From NCBI RefSeq assembly GCF_032884065.1, contig NC_088881.1:1-64000 (forward strand): 64,000 nt of DNA, written 5' to 3'. Below are positions 29,338 through 40,650 of the stretch, piece after piece (position 1 is the first letter of the stretch; each line of letters starts with the position of its first letter). The notes under the pieces were generated by a model. The model searched no databases. It had not been told where the DNA came from and saw nothing but the letters and a program-made list of their open reading frames with translations. The translations under genes and the position numbers were made by a program. The stretch comes from Artemia franciscana. Lineage: Eukaryota; Arthropoda; Branchiopoda; Anostraca; Artemiidae.

Positions 29338-31085
29338 ATTATGTTGCGAGAGCAACACTTTGGTTTTGTCCCGTTTTTTTTTGTTTTTTTTCCTATGCCG
29401 CCGATCTCAGCTTATTCCTGGAAACTGGTAATGGTCTAACCTATGCGGTTTTTACGCAAAGTGTGGACCTCATGCCGGATTGATGAATATGACATTACAT
29501 TTTGGCAAGCTCCGCAGAACTCTTGCCTGAAGCCAAAAAGGATGGTTTTTGTCCACGAGCCAGAGCCTATGGTGTGCGAAATGAAGTGGAGGTTATATAG
29601 CCTATGTCAGAGAGGAGTATCTGAAGTTGTGCAGCCAAGCTTTCGTTTCATCAAACCATGTTTCTGCTTTCGAGTGGAAAGCTCCGTTCTAGCAGGCAAG
29701 CAGGCAGGCACTACTTTCAAATTGAAGATGGACTAAAATCTATAAGTATATGCGGCAGTTACCCGGCCCCACAGCCAATATATCGTCGTTGAGTGATAAA
29801 TAGAAAAATTTACAGAAGCAAAAATGTAGCATTTTCCCACGGGTTCGAAAGTGCTGCCATCTATTGTTTCTACCCATTTCTGTTCGTGATTTCAGCTGAG
29901 TTTATCATTCGGTTTTTCAGACTTGGGATTGCGGTAGAGAAATGGTATCAGATGTGCCTAATAAACTTTAAAGTTCTTTCATTGCTGAAGAAATTGGAGC
30001 TTATCCTAGGCTCCTTTCTAAGTGGTGACGTTAGGAAGTTGGCCTACGGCAAAAAGAAAAATCAACTTTTGAACTAAGACAGATAGAATTTTTTTTTCGA
30101 CGGTAATCGATAGCTCTTGATCAGCTGATCAAAATATATGACATCCATTTTTTGGTACAAAATTTTTTTTATAAGGTATACCAGTTTGAAAGTTTCAAGG
30201 GGTTGACAACTTCAGTAGTAAGGTGCACACTGAAACGAAATCCAGGCCGATACAAATTGTGAGACATATAGAGGACTTATAAGCAACAGTCGGCTGTAAG
30301 GTAATAATCACCTTCGGCAATGAGGGGCTAGCAACTTTTGCTAGTTGGTGTATCTAATATTTGTTTCCAGTGTATTTGATGGTAAGACCAATTTGGTTCC
30401 AGTGGTAAGACATGTAGGGGACTTGTAAGTAATAATCGTCTTTTAGGCTACAGTAAACTTCAGCGATGAGGGGTTTGCAACTATGCTAGTTGGTGTACCC
30501 ATTTATTTGTTTCCGGTGAACTTGATGCCTACCACGGGAAAGGAACTTATAAGTAAGAATCGGTTCACATTGGGTGAGAAACGGCTGTTAGCTCATAATC
30601 ATCTTCAGCAATGAGGGGTTTGCCAATTTTGCTAGTTGGTGTACTTATTATTTGTTTCCGGTATATTTGATGCTTAAACCAATTTGGTTCCAGTGGTAAG
30701 ACATATAGGGGACTTGTAAGTAATAATCGGCTGTTGGGCTACAATCATTTTCAGCGATGAGGGGTTTGGAACTTTTGCTAGTTGGTGTACCCATTTATTT
30801 GTTTCCAGTGAACTTGATGTCTATCACGGGAGAGGATAAGTAAGAATCTGTTCACTTTGGGCTAGAAATTTGCGCAAATTGGTGCACATTCTATTTGATA
30901 TATTTAAATCTGACAGAATTAAGTGTTTACACAACGGGTACAAACGATAACGTAAAACATTGAGATAGTTTCGTAATAATTAGTGTCACCTGTTGTGTTT
31001 TAATCCTGAAAAGTTACGGATAGCTTTATAATACAATTTTTTTGTAGCTGTTGTTTTTTGAACGCTGAGGAATAGCCCTTACTGA
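29338..31085 (+). repeat. Duplicated block, copy 2, with internal tandem segment
   Basis: Longer sibling of 27262-28700. Its right half contains repeated segments (CAATTTGGTTCCAGTGGTAA, GATGAGGGGTTTG, GCTAGTTGGTGTACCC) at roughly 300-bp spacing between 30390 and 30850, more copies than in block 1, which explains the length difference. No intact gene. Confidence 0.7.
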
Positions 31086-31094
31086 TTGCGTTCT

Positions 31095-31960
31095 TGTTTG
31101 AACATTAAATTTTAAAAAAACAAGTTTTTTTTAACGGAAAGTAAGGAGCGACCTTAAAACTTAAAATGAACAGAAATTATTTCGTATGTGAAAGGGGCTG
31201 CTTCCTCATCAACGCCCTGCTCTTTACGTTAAAGTTTGACTCTTTCTCTTAACTCTACTTTTTAAAACAGTAAAAAACTTTAGCGTAAAGACCGGGCGTT
31301 GACGAGGAAGCAGCCCCTTTCACATACCAAGTAATTTCTATTCGTTTTAAGTTTTAATGTCGCTCCTTACTTTCCGTTAAAAAAACTTGTTTTTTTTATT
31401 TAATTTCTGAACGTTTTTGAAGCAATGCATGTTTTGATTTTGGCTCTCCGCAGATGAATAATTAAAAGGAAATTTGGATATTTATTTTTTGTCTAAATGG
31501 CTATCTCATAGTTTTGATCGAATGATTTTGAGAAAAAAGGAGGGAGGAGGAGGCCTTGTTGCCCCCTAAATTTTTTGGTTACTTAAAAAGGCAACTAGAA
31601 CTTTTAATTTTTCACGAATGTTTTTATTAGTAAAAGATATACGTAACTTATAAATTAGCTTACGTAACGAGCTTCTGTATTCTCATGTTTTTATTACCTA
31701 TATGAGGGAGTTCACTTTCTCGTGAGTACCTTACTCTTTACACTAAAGCTTAAATTTTTTCCCAATTTCTTAAGAATGACCCCTGAATCATAAAAGCCGT
31801 AGAATAAATAGTTGAAATTACTAAAAATACTTTAGCGTAAAGAGCGAGGTATTAGGAGGAGATGAGCCCATCATATGTGTAATAATTTCTGTTCGTTTTA
31901 AGTTTTAATTCTGCTCCTTACTCTCAGTTGAAAAAAATGTTTCATATTTATTTTTTCATT
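31095..31960 (-). repeat. Foldback-type dispersed repeat, with a 269-bp hairpin
   Basis: 31121-31389 is a long inverted repeat. The left arm reads CAAGTTTTTTTTAACGGAAA..GTAAGGAGCGAC and the right arm is its complement ending CCGTTAAAAAAACTTG; inner arms contain GGGGCTGCTTCCTC and CTCTTTACGTTAAAG. The remainder continues the family (GGAGGAGGCCTTGTTGCC, AATACTTTAGCGTAAAGAGC) to ~31960. Confidence 0.8.
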
Positions 31961-32161
31961 ATTTTTTTTAAATAATTCTAGAAAATCCTGCGCTCCCTTC
32001 ATGGAAATTGTCTTCCCCCATGATAAATTCCTCCAAGGAAAGTTCTCCCAACATATCCCCCTCTTTTCAACCCCCCCCCCCTCCAGCCAAAAAATCACAA
32101 ACACCAAAAGCAAGAAGAACAATAGGGAATTCCTTAAGACAGTGGGAAACAAATTAGAATG

Positions 32162-32198
32162 AATATTTCGGCCCTATGTCCAAGGGCCGTCCTCAGCA
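32162..32198 (-). ncRNA. Hammerhead-ribozyme-like motif in the Penelope element terminus
   Basis: On the minus strand: CTGAGGAC, then stem GGCCC, loop TTGGACATA, stem GGGCC, then GAAATATTC. Penelope-like elements are known to carry hammerhead ribozymes with CUGANGA, a stem II and GAAA in this arrangement. Here the CUGANGA box has an inserted or changed base, so the core looks degenerate and probably inactive. Confidence 0.5.
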
Positions 32199-32437
32199 AT
32201 ACAAATAAGAAAAAACAACTAACAGGAGGATAAAATCAATAAAACTAAAATGAACAGTTTCTCAAAACAGTCCCAGCATCCTTACCTCATCGAAGTTCAA
32301 CCAGGACTGATAAATAAATTGTTATGAAACGAGGCAATTCATTGAAAAGAAACAAAATGATTTAAAAACTCGTTTTTAATGCCAGCCTAGCTTTTTTCGC
32401 TGCTGATCTTATAGGTCTGTTTGTGACAGGTTCTGTG

Positions 32438-33031
32438 TTAATATCTATAGTTTTTTATAATATTTCGTAAGGTTTTTTTAATTGAATTTGTGTATAGAGA
32501 ATTCAGTGAATATTCTCCTAAATCCCTATTTAAGGAAATATTAGTATTAATCTTAAGTCTGATTTCAATTGCTTCTCGAACTACTTGCTTTATGCCTAGA
32601 TCATTGCTAATAATGGCGGATTCTTCAAAAAGTATTTTGTGGCTAGGATTTTCGAAAACATAGCTGCTTAAAGCAGAATCAAAAGAAACAGAAGTAATAT
32701 TAGAATTCAGAGCTTTGGTGATATCATCTTTATGTTGTTGTAGGCGTTTCTCGAAATTCTGGTGGGTTCTCCCTACATAGAATTTGCCACAGTCGCATGG
32801 TATTTGATAGACACCTCTTTGGCGAGTAACTGGAGTCTTATCTTTACCAGAATTTAGGAGATCTATGATTTTCAAATTATTGGTAAGTACAACATACAGA
32901 TTATTTTGTGTGCATACTTTTTTAAGATTTCTAGTGATTTTTGGGATATATGGGAGGTAAATTATGTTTTGGGGCTTATCGGGATTCTCACATGGTAAAT
33001 TATCGTTGATTTTATGGGAATGTCTTTTCAC
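32438..33031 (-). CDS. GIY-YIG endonuclease domain of the Penelope-like element
   Basis: A continuous 197-codon frame. GVYQIPCDCGKFYVGRT carries the GIY...YVG core and its following Arg; FEKRLQQHKDDI continues the fold; a conserved Glu is available in FEESAII or REAIEIR. Upstream residues PYIPKITRNLKKVC match the linker between RT and endonuclease in this class. Such an endonuclease would nick target DNA to prime reverse transcription. This domain is open although the RT upstream is broken. Confidence 0.85.
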   Translation of the reverse strand: MKRHSHKINDNLPCENPDKPQNIIYLPYIPKITRNLKKVCTQNNLYVVLTNNLKIIDLLNSGKDKTPVTRQRGVYQIPCDCGKFYVGRTHQNFEKRLQQHKDDITKALNSNITSVSFDSALSSYVFENPSHKILFEESAIISNDLGIKQVVREAIEIRLKINTNISLNRDLGEYSLNSLYTNSIKKTLRNIIKNYRY

Positions 33032-33162
33032 TCTACGGTTAATTGTATTATTAATAAATAAAAGAGGATACTCATTTCCAAAAAGTATATCCCTGATAAA
33101 GTCTAGTTCAGCTGTGATGTAGGAATCAGAACAAATGTTTAAGGCACGATCGACAAGAGTTA

Positions 33163-33802
33163 TTACGACACCTTTTTTAACTTGTGCGGGGGGGGGGGTA
33201 GGGTTGATTCAAAATGTAAATATATATTGTTTTTTGTTGGTTTTCTGTAAATAGTGAAATTGAGTTCATCTAAGTTTCGAATAATTAGAATATCTAGGAA
33301 TGAGATTTTATTTGCAATTTCAATTTCTAAAGCAAACTGTAAATTCCTATCATATATATTAAGGGGATCTAAAAAACCCATAAGTTCATTTTCCCCATAG
33401 TTCCAAAGTGAAATTACGGCATCCATGTAACGTCCCTAAAAGATATGTTTAAAAAAATATGAATTTTATGCCCAATTTTCAATATGCTCTACATAAATAT
33501 TCGCCAGTAACCCGGAGAGAGGCGCACCTATGAGTAAGCCATTTATTTGTTGGTAGATCCTGATCTAATCCTGTTGCTGAAACTTCTATTAAGTCATAAT
33601 TTTCATTTATTTTATTTTCTAATAATTTCTCGGATTCTGCCACATTAATATTTGTATACATAGACACAATGTCAAAGCTACTGATAATTGTATTTTCTGA
33701 AATATTTACGTTTTTAAGTTTTTCAACTAAATCAACCGAATTGCATATATAAGATTTTGAGAAAAAACCAAAGGTTTGAAGGCTGTACATAGCCATTTTC
33801 AT
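33163..33802 (-). pseudogene. Reverse transcriptase domain of the Penelope-like element, broken
   Basis: Two minus-strand frames (33802-33479 and 33426-33163) form one RT interrupted by at least one frameshift near 33555. The first has SFDIVSMYTNINV (motif A with Asp). The second has MDAV in place of the expected xDD and later FLDILI and TIYRKPT (thumb region). A C-run at 33190-33200 disturbs the end. An upstream extension to ~34070 reads KKEIDTEDSFIHIKQEALINF with stops. Confidence 0.85.
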
Positions 33803-34079
33803 GGAGTCAAATTACACTGAGGGAGCTGGATTTCCGTTCTTATATTTCCTCGTGTGGACAAGTATCCGTTTTGCATCTGCTTCTAACCAAAGTAAAAAAA
33901 AATGGTTTATCTGATAGGCAGCATTTTGTCTAAAATTAATCAAAGCTTCCTGTTTGATATGTATAAATGAATCTTCAGTATCAATTTCTTTCTTAAGAGC
34001 ACCAATTACTTTTTTTCAAGAGATTAAAAGCTAAACATATTTTAGAGAATCTTGCTTTCAAATATATTCACCAGTCAGA

Positions 34080-35245
34080 ATTAACATAGCAGTGTTGTCA
34101 AGTCATTTTTGCTGGACACAATTTGCCATCTTCTGTTAGAGTTTAGCTTTATTGGCTTTTATTTAACACTAGTAACGCATTCAAAGATCTTTACTAGTTA
34201 AATTTCGTGTGTGTTCTTGGCCTACAAGTTAATAACAAGAAGAATATGGGAAGATTTACAGACAAATTTCTTTCAAAAGTTCCATTTCTTTCAGTTCAAA
34301 TTTTATCAAGGTGGTTGTTTGTAGTGAGTAAAAAGTAGTGTGGTGAGGAAAAATTCTTCATATTACAAAATAGCTAAACAAAACTACACATGATGTTTCT
34401 TCAATCTTAATTTCCAAGTACTTCAAGGAAAAATATAATGATGAACATTGCTACCACTTGAATTGGCATGAAGTTGTGGACAAAACCTAATAAAATACGC
34501 AACATTAATCACTGCTAATTATTTTCATCAATATTTAAATTGCTTTTTAGGTGCTAAATAATGTTCATCCCAAATATCACAGTTAAACTTTTATACTATT
34601 TGTTCATTCGGTTTTTAAAACTGAACTGTATTAAATTCAAAACTAAAATAAATTTTATACACTATACAATGTTTTAAGTTTTGATGTTTCACGTGTTACA
34701 TAGAGCGTGTCCGAAATCTCAAGTATGCAGAATTAATTTCGCATCCGTCTGGAATTCTTCGAAGAATTCTCGCGAAAAGATTCTACGAATTTGCAGCATT
34801 TATCTGAGGTTTTTGAGAAGAAACTAAAGAAAGATAGTGGCGATCCATATCCAAAGCATAAGGAAGACCAGAGCATAAGGAAGAAAGATCTGTTTCCAGA
34901 GAGATTTCAAATTCCAAAAATGTGTGACAAAAAAAAACTTCCAGTGTAAGTGGCTAAGAATATCTCAGTTAAAAAAAAAATTATTTGTGATCAGCAGCTT
35001 TTAGATGATTATTATTAAGGATGTAGATCTTCACCTTGCTCAGTGATCATAGAGCTTTAATTGTATGATAACTGCTAAATACAATGATCATTGACTTCTT
35101 TTTCTGTTATTCTTGAAGCAAAAAAAATTAACCTGTTTTAAACAAGGAGAAAACACAAAATTTCTCATGCCCTGCTAAAGGATTATCTCTAAGCAGAGTA
35201 ATAGCTGATCAGCAGTTTTTTGATAGTTGTTTAATAAAGTGATTG
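34080..35245. other. Low-repeat interval, no gene seen
   Basis: AT-rich sequence without recognisable exons or elements. It includes a perfect 18-bp palindrome GAATTCTTCGAAGAATTC at 34752-34769. It may be intronic or intergenic host DNA. Confidence 0.4.
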
Positions 35246-35249
35246 TTAA

Positions 35250-35870
35250 TATTCTAGCTTCGTGACTTCTTGTTATCTCAGAAAGGGGTAAGGTTAGGAA
35301 AATGAAACTTTCAGGGGTGGGTCTACAGGCTAAAGTATATCCTGGGAAGGAATTCTAGAGTACCACCTCCACTCCTTCTCCCTCTAGAGAGCCTTGAAAT
35401 TCGCCTGTCTGACAGGTTTGACAAGTTTAACAGGTTTGTCAAAATTGAAATTTTGAAAAAACAACATTTAATCTTAAGTTTTAGTTACCAGTTGCTTTTT
35501 CTCTGCCTTTAGTTCTGAAAATGCAATTCCTGTTATGAGTAGAACTCTGAGCCATATCAATGTTTATTTTTCAAAATTTAGGAAATGTATTGGCATATAT
35601 TTGAAACCTTATAAATTTAGATTGAGCAAAGTTGTGAAGCTGAAAACAATTTTACTGTACTTCATTCAACAGAAGATCTATTTTGCAAGATTTCACTTTT
35701 ATAACACATATTTTGAAGGTCGGGGCCTTCTAGAGGGAGAAGGAGTAAAGGTAGGTACTTCAAAGTACCTTCCAAGGACATACTTTAGCCTGTAGATGCA
35801 TCCCTGAAAGTTTCATTTTCCTAACATAACCCCTTTCTGAGATAGCAAGAAGTCAATCAACTAGAATTTT
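35250..35870. mobile_element. MITE/foldback element with ~150-bp terminal inverted repeats, copy 1
   Basis: The left end (GACTTCTTGTTATCTCAGAA, 35264 onward; GGCTAAAGTATATCCTGGGA) is the near-complement of the right end (35766-35854: CATACTTTAGCCTG, CTGAGATAGCAAGAAGTC). The arms also share CTCTAGAG and CTCCTTCTCCCTC. The core (TTCTGAAAATGCAATTCCTG) matches the copy at 46133-46763. The 86-codon plus frame at 35535 lies in the core and is not supported. No transposase. Confidence 0.85.
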
Positions 35871-36903
35871 ACCAAATGATTTTCTTTCCAATAAAATTGA
35901 TCTACCCTAAATAGGGGGATAATCCTGTCTTCAAGCAATCATCAAATTAAAGCTGCAAACCCATTGTTAACATCACAATGCAAATACGCTGAAATAGCAG
36001 TATAATTGACTAAGTATCAGTGCAGTATTAGCATTTTAACCATGGTCTAGCTCCTTTAGAATTATGTTTGAGTAACCTGATGTGAGCTACCTCTTCTAAT
36101 CAGGATAGGGCTTTAAACTAATTTCCCAGGGATGAAACATATGGTAGCTTTTCCTTTAACTACATATATTTAACTATATTATGTATCAGACACAAATTTA
36201 TTTTTAAGCTATTTGATCTAAAGGTTTTTTTTAAACTTGGTCAACTATCAGAGACAGCACCTTACCCATTCTTGAAACTATACTAAACAAATCTGATAAA
36301 TTCTAGTAGGATCCAATTTGGTGATATTTTGCTATGTACATTTATTCCATCTTTCATTTAAATTTGATACTACTTTCACTAACTTCAGGAAATCAACAAA
36401 AATTCTACTTTTTGTGTATAGCACCCCCTGCTCTTTCCCTATTTGACCTAAGGTCAATAAAAAAAACTATAAAAGCCTTAGCCTTTTTGACCTAGGGTCA
36501 TAGTCTCAGAATCTCAATCAAACAGATGGATGGACAAATAGATATTGCAATGTCTGTGTTATCTATAGATAACACATTTGACCCCAGGAAATATTTAACA
36601 AATTTTATCATTGTCACATCAAATTTAGCATGCTGATGAACCTGATATTTGCCTTGTAGTATCCTTTTTCAAATAATATTTATCAAAAATAAAAAAAGTC
36701 TTTTATTTTTGCTGTTTAAGATGTTTATGATTTTACAGAATGTTATATTTGAGTGTGGGTGTGTGCTAGGATTAACAATGCTTATGACAACAAAGGTCCT
36801 TCCATTTGTGGCACCACAGAGTATTGAATCCCTGAAACTAAACTCCTGAGTCAACTGTCATATTTGACATATGTGAAAAAATGTATTTAATTTTTTTTTG
36901 CTC
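35871..36903. other. Low-repeat interval, no gene seen
   Basis: No exon or element recognised. It contains a perfect 22-bp palindrome at 36555-36576 (TGTGTTATCTA and its complement). Open frames near 36649-36854 occur on both strands and lack support. Confidence 0.35.
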
Positions 36904-37230
36904 CTAAAGGTGTAGTTGAAAATAGTCAGAGCTTTGGGTTGTGAATCCTCTTTTTTGTTCTGTTGGAAGGAGGCTAGTACTGTACTTGCAATTTTCATAG
37001 TTTCTTGTTAATCTTATAATCTCAATTTTTGCAATTTTCTTGTTTCTTTCCCACTTCAATGGTATTCTATGAACCTGTTCTTGTTCTTTGTAATATGCCT
37101 TTACTGTATTTGGGATATACCTGTAGGCTTCTCTTTGGTACTCTACAATAGCATCCTTATTTAGATCAGGTTGCATGTAGCTTTTTCTAAATGTTGTCAA
37201 GTCTCTTAAGTCACTTATACCTTATGCTTT
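36904..37230 (-). CDS. Candidate terminal coding exon, minus strand, unidentified
   Basis: A ~108-codon open stretch ending in TAG at 36904 and of normal protein composition (EYQREAYRYIPNTVKAYYKE, PLKWERNKKIAKIEIIRLTR). It stands out from the surrounding AT-rich DNA and matches no transposon protein I know. The 5' limit is uncertain: an acceptor at GCATAAG|GTATAAG (~37225) would give a phase that fits the candidate exon at 41028-41187 upstream on the same strand, but it lacks a good pyrimidine tract. Basic and probably helical. Function unknown. Confidence 0.4.
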
Positions 37231-37975
37231 CCCTGCTGTTTTTAGTTGGTAAAAAAAAATCCAAAGAAAGTTCCTATTGAAAAGAGCCCAAAAGTGAGAT
37301 TGAATTTATCAAAGCTTGGAGGTTTGCCCCTTCAGTCTGTTGAAAGAAAACAGATTCATAATTGAAGCTTTGTTCATTTCAATCTTAAGAGTGACCTACA
37401 TTTGTGACAATTCATTAAATGATTGTAAAGGGATATTTTTATTTATTTATTTGTCTTGTTTGAATTCTAAATGATTTTTTTTAATTTTTTAAATTGATAT
37501 ACATTCCTTACAAATTAATTAGTTGCACCACAGTTCCATTTGCAAGTTTTGACCTACTTTGTAACCCTTGGTCTCAAAATTGCATATAAATTTATTGAAG
37601 CTAGGGAACATAGAACTCCTGTCTGTTTGAAGAAAATGGATGGATGTAAGTTGGTTTAATTACACTAAAGTCCTAGGGCCATTGCAGTTAAAACAAAACA
37701 ATAAAGATTAACTATAAAATACTTGACATTACATAAGTATAACAGTCACAAAGAAAACCATTCACAAAATTTTACTTTTGTGCTCAGTTGTCAACCTGAG
37801 CAATTGCCTAAATTTTTAAACCTTGCAAAACATTCACCAGCCATCTCTCATGACCCACACTCTTGTCTATACATCAACAATTCATTGAAAAGGAACAACT
37901 ACCCTACTGACATTTCTTCATTTGTATTTATGTTTAATAAGTTTAAAAGAAAGCTTATATGGTTAAGTCAGTAGG
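37231..37975. other. Interval without recognised features
   Basis: AT-rich, no repeat or exon recognised. The 83-codon plus frame at 37723-37974 has no family resemblance or splice support. Confidence 0.3.
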
Positions 37976-37977
37976 CC

Positions 37978-38240
37978 AGTAAAGGACCAGGTTGTGCTTT
38001 AGCCAGGAAGTGCAATAGGAAGCTAGGAGCCAGCCATCCTTTGCTTTTGCATGCCCTTCCTGCTTACTGTCCCCACATTTCTTTAGGTAACCTTTTAAAG
38101 TTGGGCCAATTCTAGCTGAGCTAACAGAGTCACATCACTGATCCCTGTCCCAAACCAAATAATCTAGTAATACCAGGAATTAAACCTGTGCCCTTTGGAC
38201 AAAGGATTCTCAAGCTAGAGAGCCAGCCACTTAGGAAGGA
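37978..38240 (-). mobile_element. tRNA-derived SINE-like element
   Basis: The right end read on the minus strand starts CTAAGTGGCTGGCTCTCTAG and contains AGGTTTAATTCCTGG (B-box-like) about 45 bp later, as in a tRNA with a long variable arm. The left part (AGCCAGGAAGTGCAATAGGA) resembles the block at 43675-43720, suggesting a shared SINE body. The boundaries and duplication are not resolved. Confidence 0.45.
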
Positions 38241-38640
38241 ATACAAATGTGACCATAGAACAACAATTGTTTGAAAAAAGAAAATATTTAAAAAAAAACT
38301 CAAGTCCTAGTTGCTGCCCATAAACAATATGCATTTTATTTAGACAAATTAAATTTAAGATAGGTATCAACAAAACTCCATCAGGGATTGTATTTACTTA
38401 AGATACAATAAGCAATATGAAAGCTTAGTTTTGTGATATTCTGGTCTTGAAATAATACAAATAAGAAAAATTATATGTTCTATTTCTTTTCCACAAGCTC
38501 TTTTTAGACTGCAATGTGCCCATGGTGCACTTATAGTCTCTCTAAAATGCTTTAAACAGAAGGATTTTTTGACAGAAAGGGTAAAAAAGATTAGTGTGTT
38601 AACATGTAAATTAAAATATTATAAATATTAAAATAAATTA
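38241..38640. other. AT-rich interval, no gene seen
   Basis: No recognisable gene or element. It includes long A/T stretches such as TATTATAAATATTAAAATAA just before the foldback repeat. Confidence 0.4.
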
Positions 38641-39160
38641 AAAGTTTTCACTTTTACGTTACACTTTTTGGTTACTTTTCACGTAACCAAAAAATTGGAG
38701 GGAACTAGGTCTCCTCCCCCACCCTTTTTTTCAAAATCGTCTGATCAAAACTAAGAGAAAGCCATTTAACCAAAAAAAAGAATTAATATACAAATTTCAT
38801 TTTAATAATTTATGTGCGGAAAGCCAAAATCAAACATGCATTATTTCAAAAACGTCCAGAAATCACATAAAAAAACTAGTTTTTTTAACTGAAAGTAAGA
38901 AGTGACATTAAAACTTAAAATGTTCCCTTAAACTGTTCCCTTCTCAACGCCCCGCTCTTTAAGCTAAAGTGTTTTACTATTTAATACAGTAGAATTGAGA
39001 GAAAGAGTCAAACTTTAGCGTAAAGAGCGGGGCGTTGAGAAGGGAACAGCCCCTTTCCTACACGGAGTAGTTTCTGTTCGTTTTAAGTTGTAATGTCACT
39101 CCTTACTTTCAGTAAAAAAAATTAGTTTTTTTTTATTTAATTCCGTTAAAACTGAATATA
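38640..39160 (+). repeat. Foldback-type dispersed repeat with a ~250-bp hairpin
   Basis: 38876-39125 is an inverted repeat. The left arm reads CTAGTTTTTTTAACTGAAAG, the right arm ends ACTTTCAGTAAAAAAAATTAG. The inner arms CTGTTCCCTTCTCAACGCCC (38934) and its complement (39014-39050) are almost perfect around a ~45-nt loop. The left outer part (ACCAAAAAATTGGAGGGA, AGCCATTTAACCAAAA) matches the copy at 9990-10190. Confidence 0.85.
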
Positions 39161-39559
39161 TCCCTCTGTAAACGAGAGAAAATAAACGGTTTTTCTAAGA
39201 TATTTGGGAAATTAGGTGTCAATTTTAAGTTTTCTCTCGTTTATTCGAGTCTATTCTCCAAGCTCTGTAAGTTATGGTAATCGATTCTAAATAATTTGGC
39301 CATACAAACTGAAAAGATTTATAATGAATAATATTGGGTAATGCTTTTTTGGGACCGCATAACCTTAAGGTTTGCTCCCTGCACAAGGTTCTGGTATACT
39401 ATTTTTCCTTACTTCTTGGATTTAGTATCTCAACGTAAGACAAAAATATGATAGTGCTCAAAAACTGAAACTGTGTTTATCCGTCTACAAAATTATCCTG
39501 TAAAACTTTGCTTTGCTTTTAATGGCACTTGGTATTTACCAAGTGACATATAGCGATCG
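39161..39559. other. Interval without recognised gene
   Basis: Contains a separated inverted repeat AAACGAGAGAAAA (39177) / TTTTCTCTCGTTT (39229). No coding evidence. Confidence 0.3.
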
Positions 39560-40650
39560 CAAATTCTGTCGGTCTGTCCCGGCTTTGCTAGTTTGGGCAC
39601 TTCCAGATAAGCAAGGACGATGAAATTTGGCTGGCGTATCAGGGACCAGACCAGATTAAAATAGAAATAGTCGTTTCCCCGATTCGTCCATCTGGGGGGG
39701 GGGTTAATTCGGAAAAACTAGAAAAAATGGGATATTTTTAACTTACGAACGGGGATCGGATCTTAATGAAATTTGATATTTAGAAGGATATCTTGTCTCA
39801 GAGCTCTTATTTTGAATCCCGACCGGATCCGGTGACATTGATGGGAGTTGGGGGGGGGGGGAATCCTGAAATCTTGAAAAACGCTTAGAGTGGAGGGATC
39901 TTGATAAAACTTGTTGGGAAAAATTAGAATAAGTCCTAGATACGTGATTGACATAATCGGAACAGATCCGCTCTCTTTGGGGGAGTTGGGGGGGGGTGTT
40001 AATTTGGAAAAATTGAGGTGTTTTTAACTTATGAACGGGTGACTGGATCTGAATGAAATTTGATATGTAGAAAGAACTCATGTCTTAGAGCTCTTAGTTA
40101 ATATCCTGACCAGATCCGGTGACATTGGGGGGGGGGTTGGAAGGGGAAACAGAAAATTTTGGAAAACGCTTAGAGTGGAGAGATCGGGATGAAACTTGGT
40201 GGGCAGAATAAGCAAATGTCTTAGATATGTGATTGATGTAACTGGACTGGATCTGCTTTCTTCGGGGAGAGGGGTCCAGTGCTTTGGCGAGTTCGGTGCT
40301 TCTGGACGTGCTAAGACGATGAAAATTGGTAGGCGCGCCAGGGACCTTCACAAATTGACTTGATAAAGTCGTTTTCCCCGATTCGACTATCTGGGGGGCT
40401 GAAGGGAAAGGAAAAATAGAAAAAATGAGGTATTTTGAACTTACGAGTGGCTGGTCGAACCTTAATGAATTTTGATATTTAGAAGGACCTCGTGTCTCAG
40501 AGCCCTTATTTTAAATCCTGACCGGCATTAAGCCTCTAATTTTCCTTTTAAATCAATCTATTGATTCTTAGAATTTTGCTAGAATTCATGCCATATGAGC
40601 TCTTGGCTCTTCCAACCCCGTCACAAGTGCCATATGAGCTCTTAGCTTAA
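39560..40650 (+). repeat. Dispersed element with ~285-bp internal repeats, short copy
   Basis: Same ends as 10330-12430 (GTTTGGGCACTTCCAG on the left; GTGCCATATGAGCTCTTAGC on the right) but only about three internal units (boxes at ~39740, ~40027 and ~40440). This element family therefore varies in internal copy number. Minus-strand frames ending ILLNIKFH here and at 11094 and 11822 are by-products of the repeat. Confidence 0.8.

Larger units (their letters stand above)
32160..34075 (-). mobile_element. Penelope-like element, defective
   Basis: Minus-strand element with reverse transcriptase followed by a GIY-YIG endonuclease, the order typical of Penelope-like elements. The RT block holds SFDIVSMYTNI (33700-33640), then QQINGLLIGAPLSGLLANIY read in a shifted frame around 33555-33490. 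At 33430-33417 comes RYMDAVISLW, where families have a YxDD catalytic box; here the second Asp is Ala. Stops and frameshifts separate the pieces. Its 3' side carries a hammerhead-like motif at 32162-32198. It lies beside a foldback repeat and is inactive. Confidence 0.88.

Noticed and set aside
27367-29736. Paired ~98-codon frames (MRFLRKV...) as a conserved gene
   Set aside because: Both lie in a duplicated repeat block and differ by compensating indels that change the middle residues entirely, which does not fit selection on a protein.
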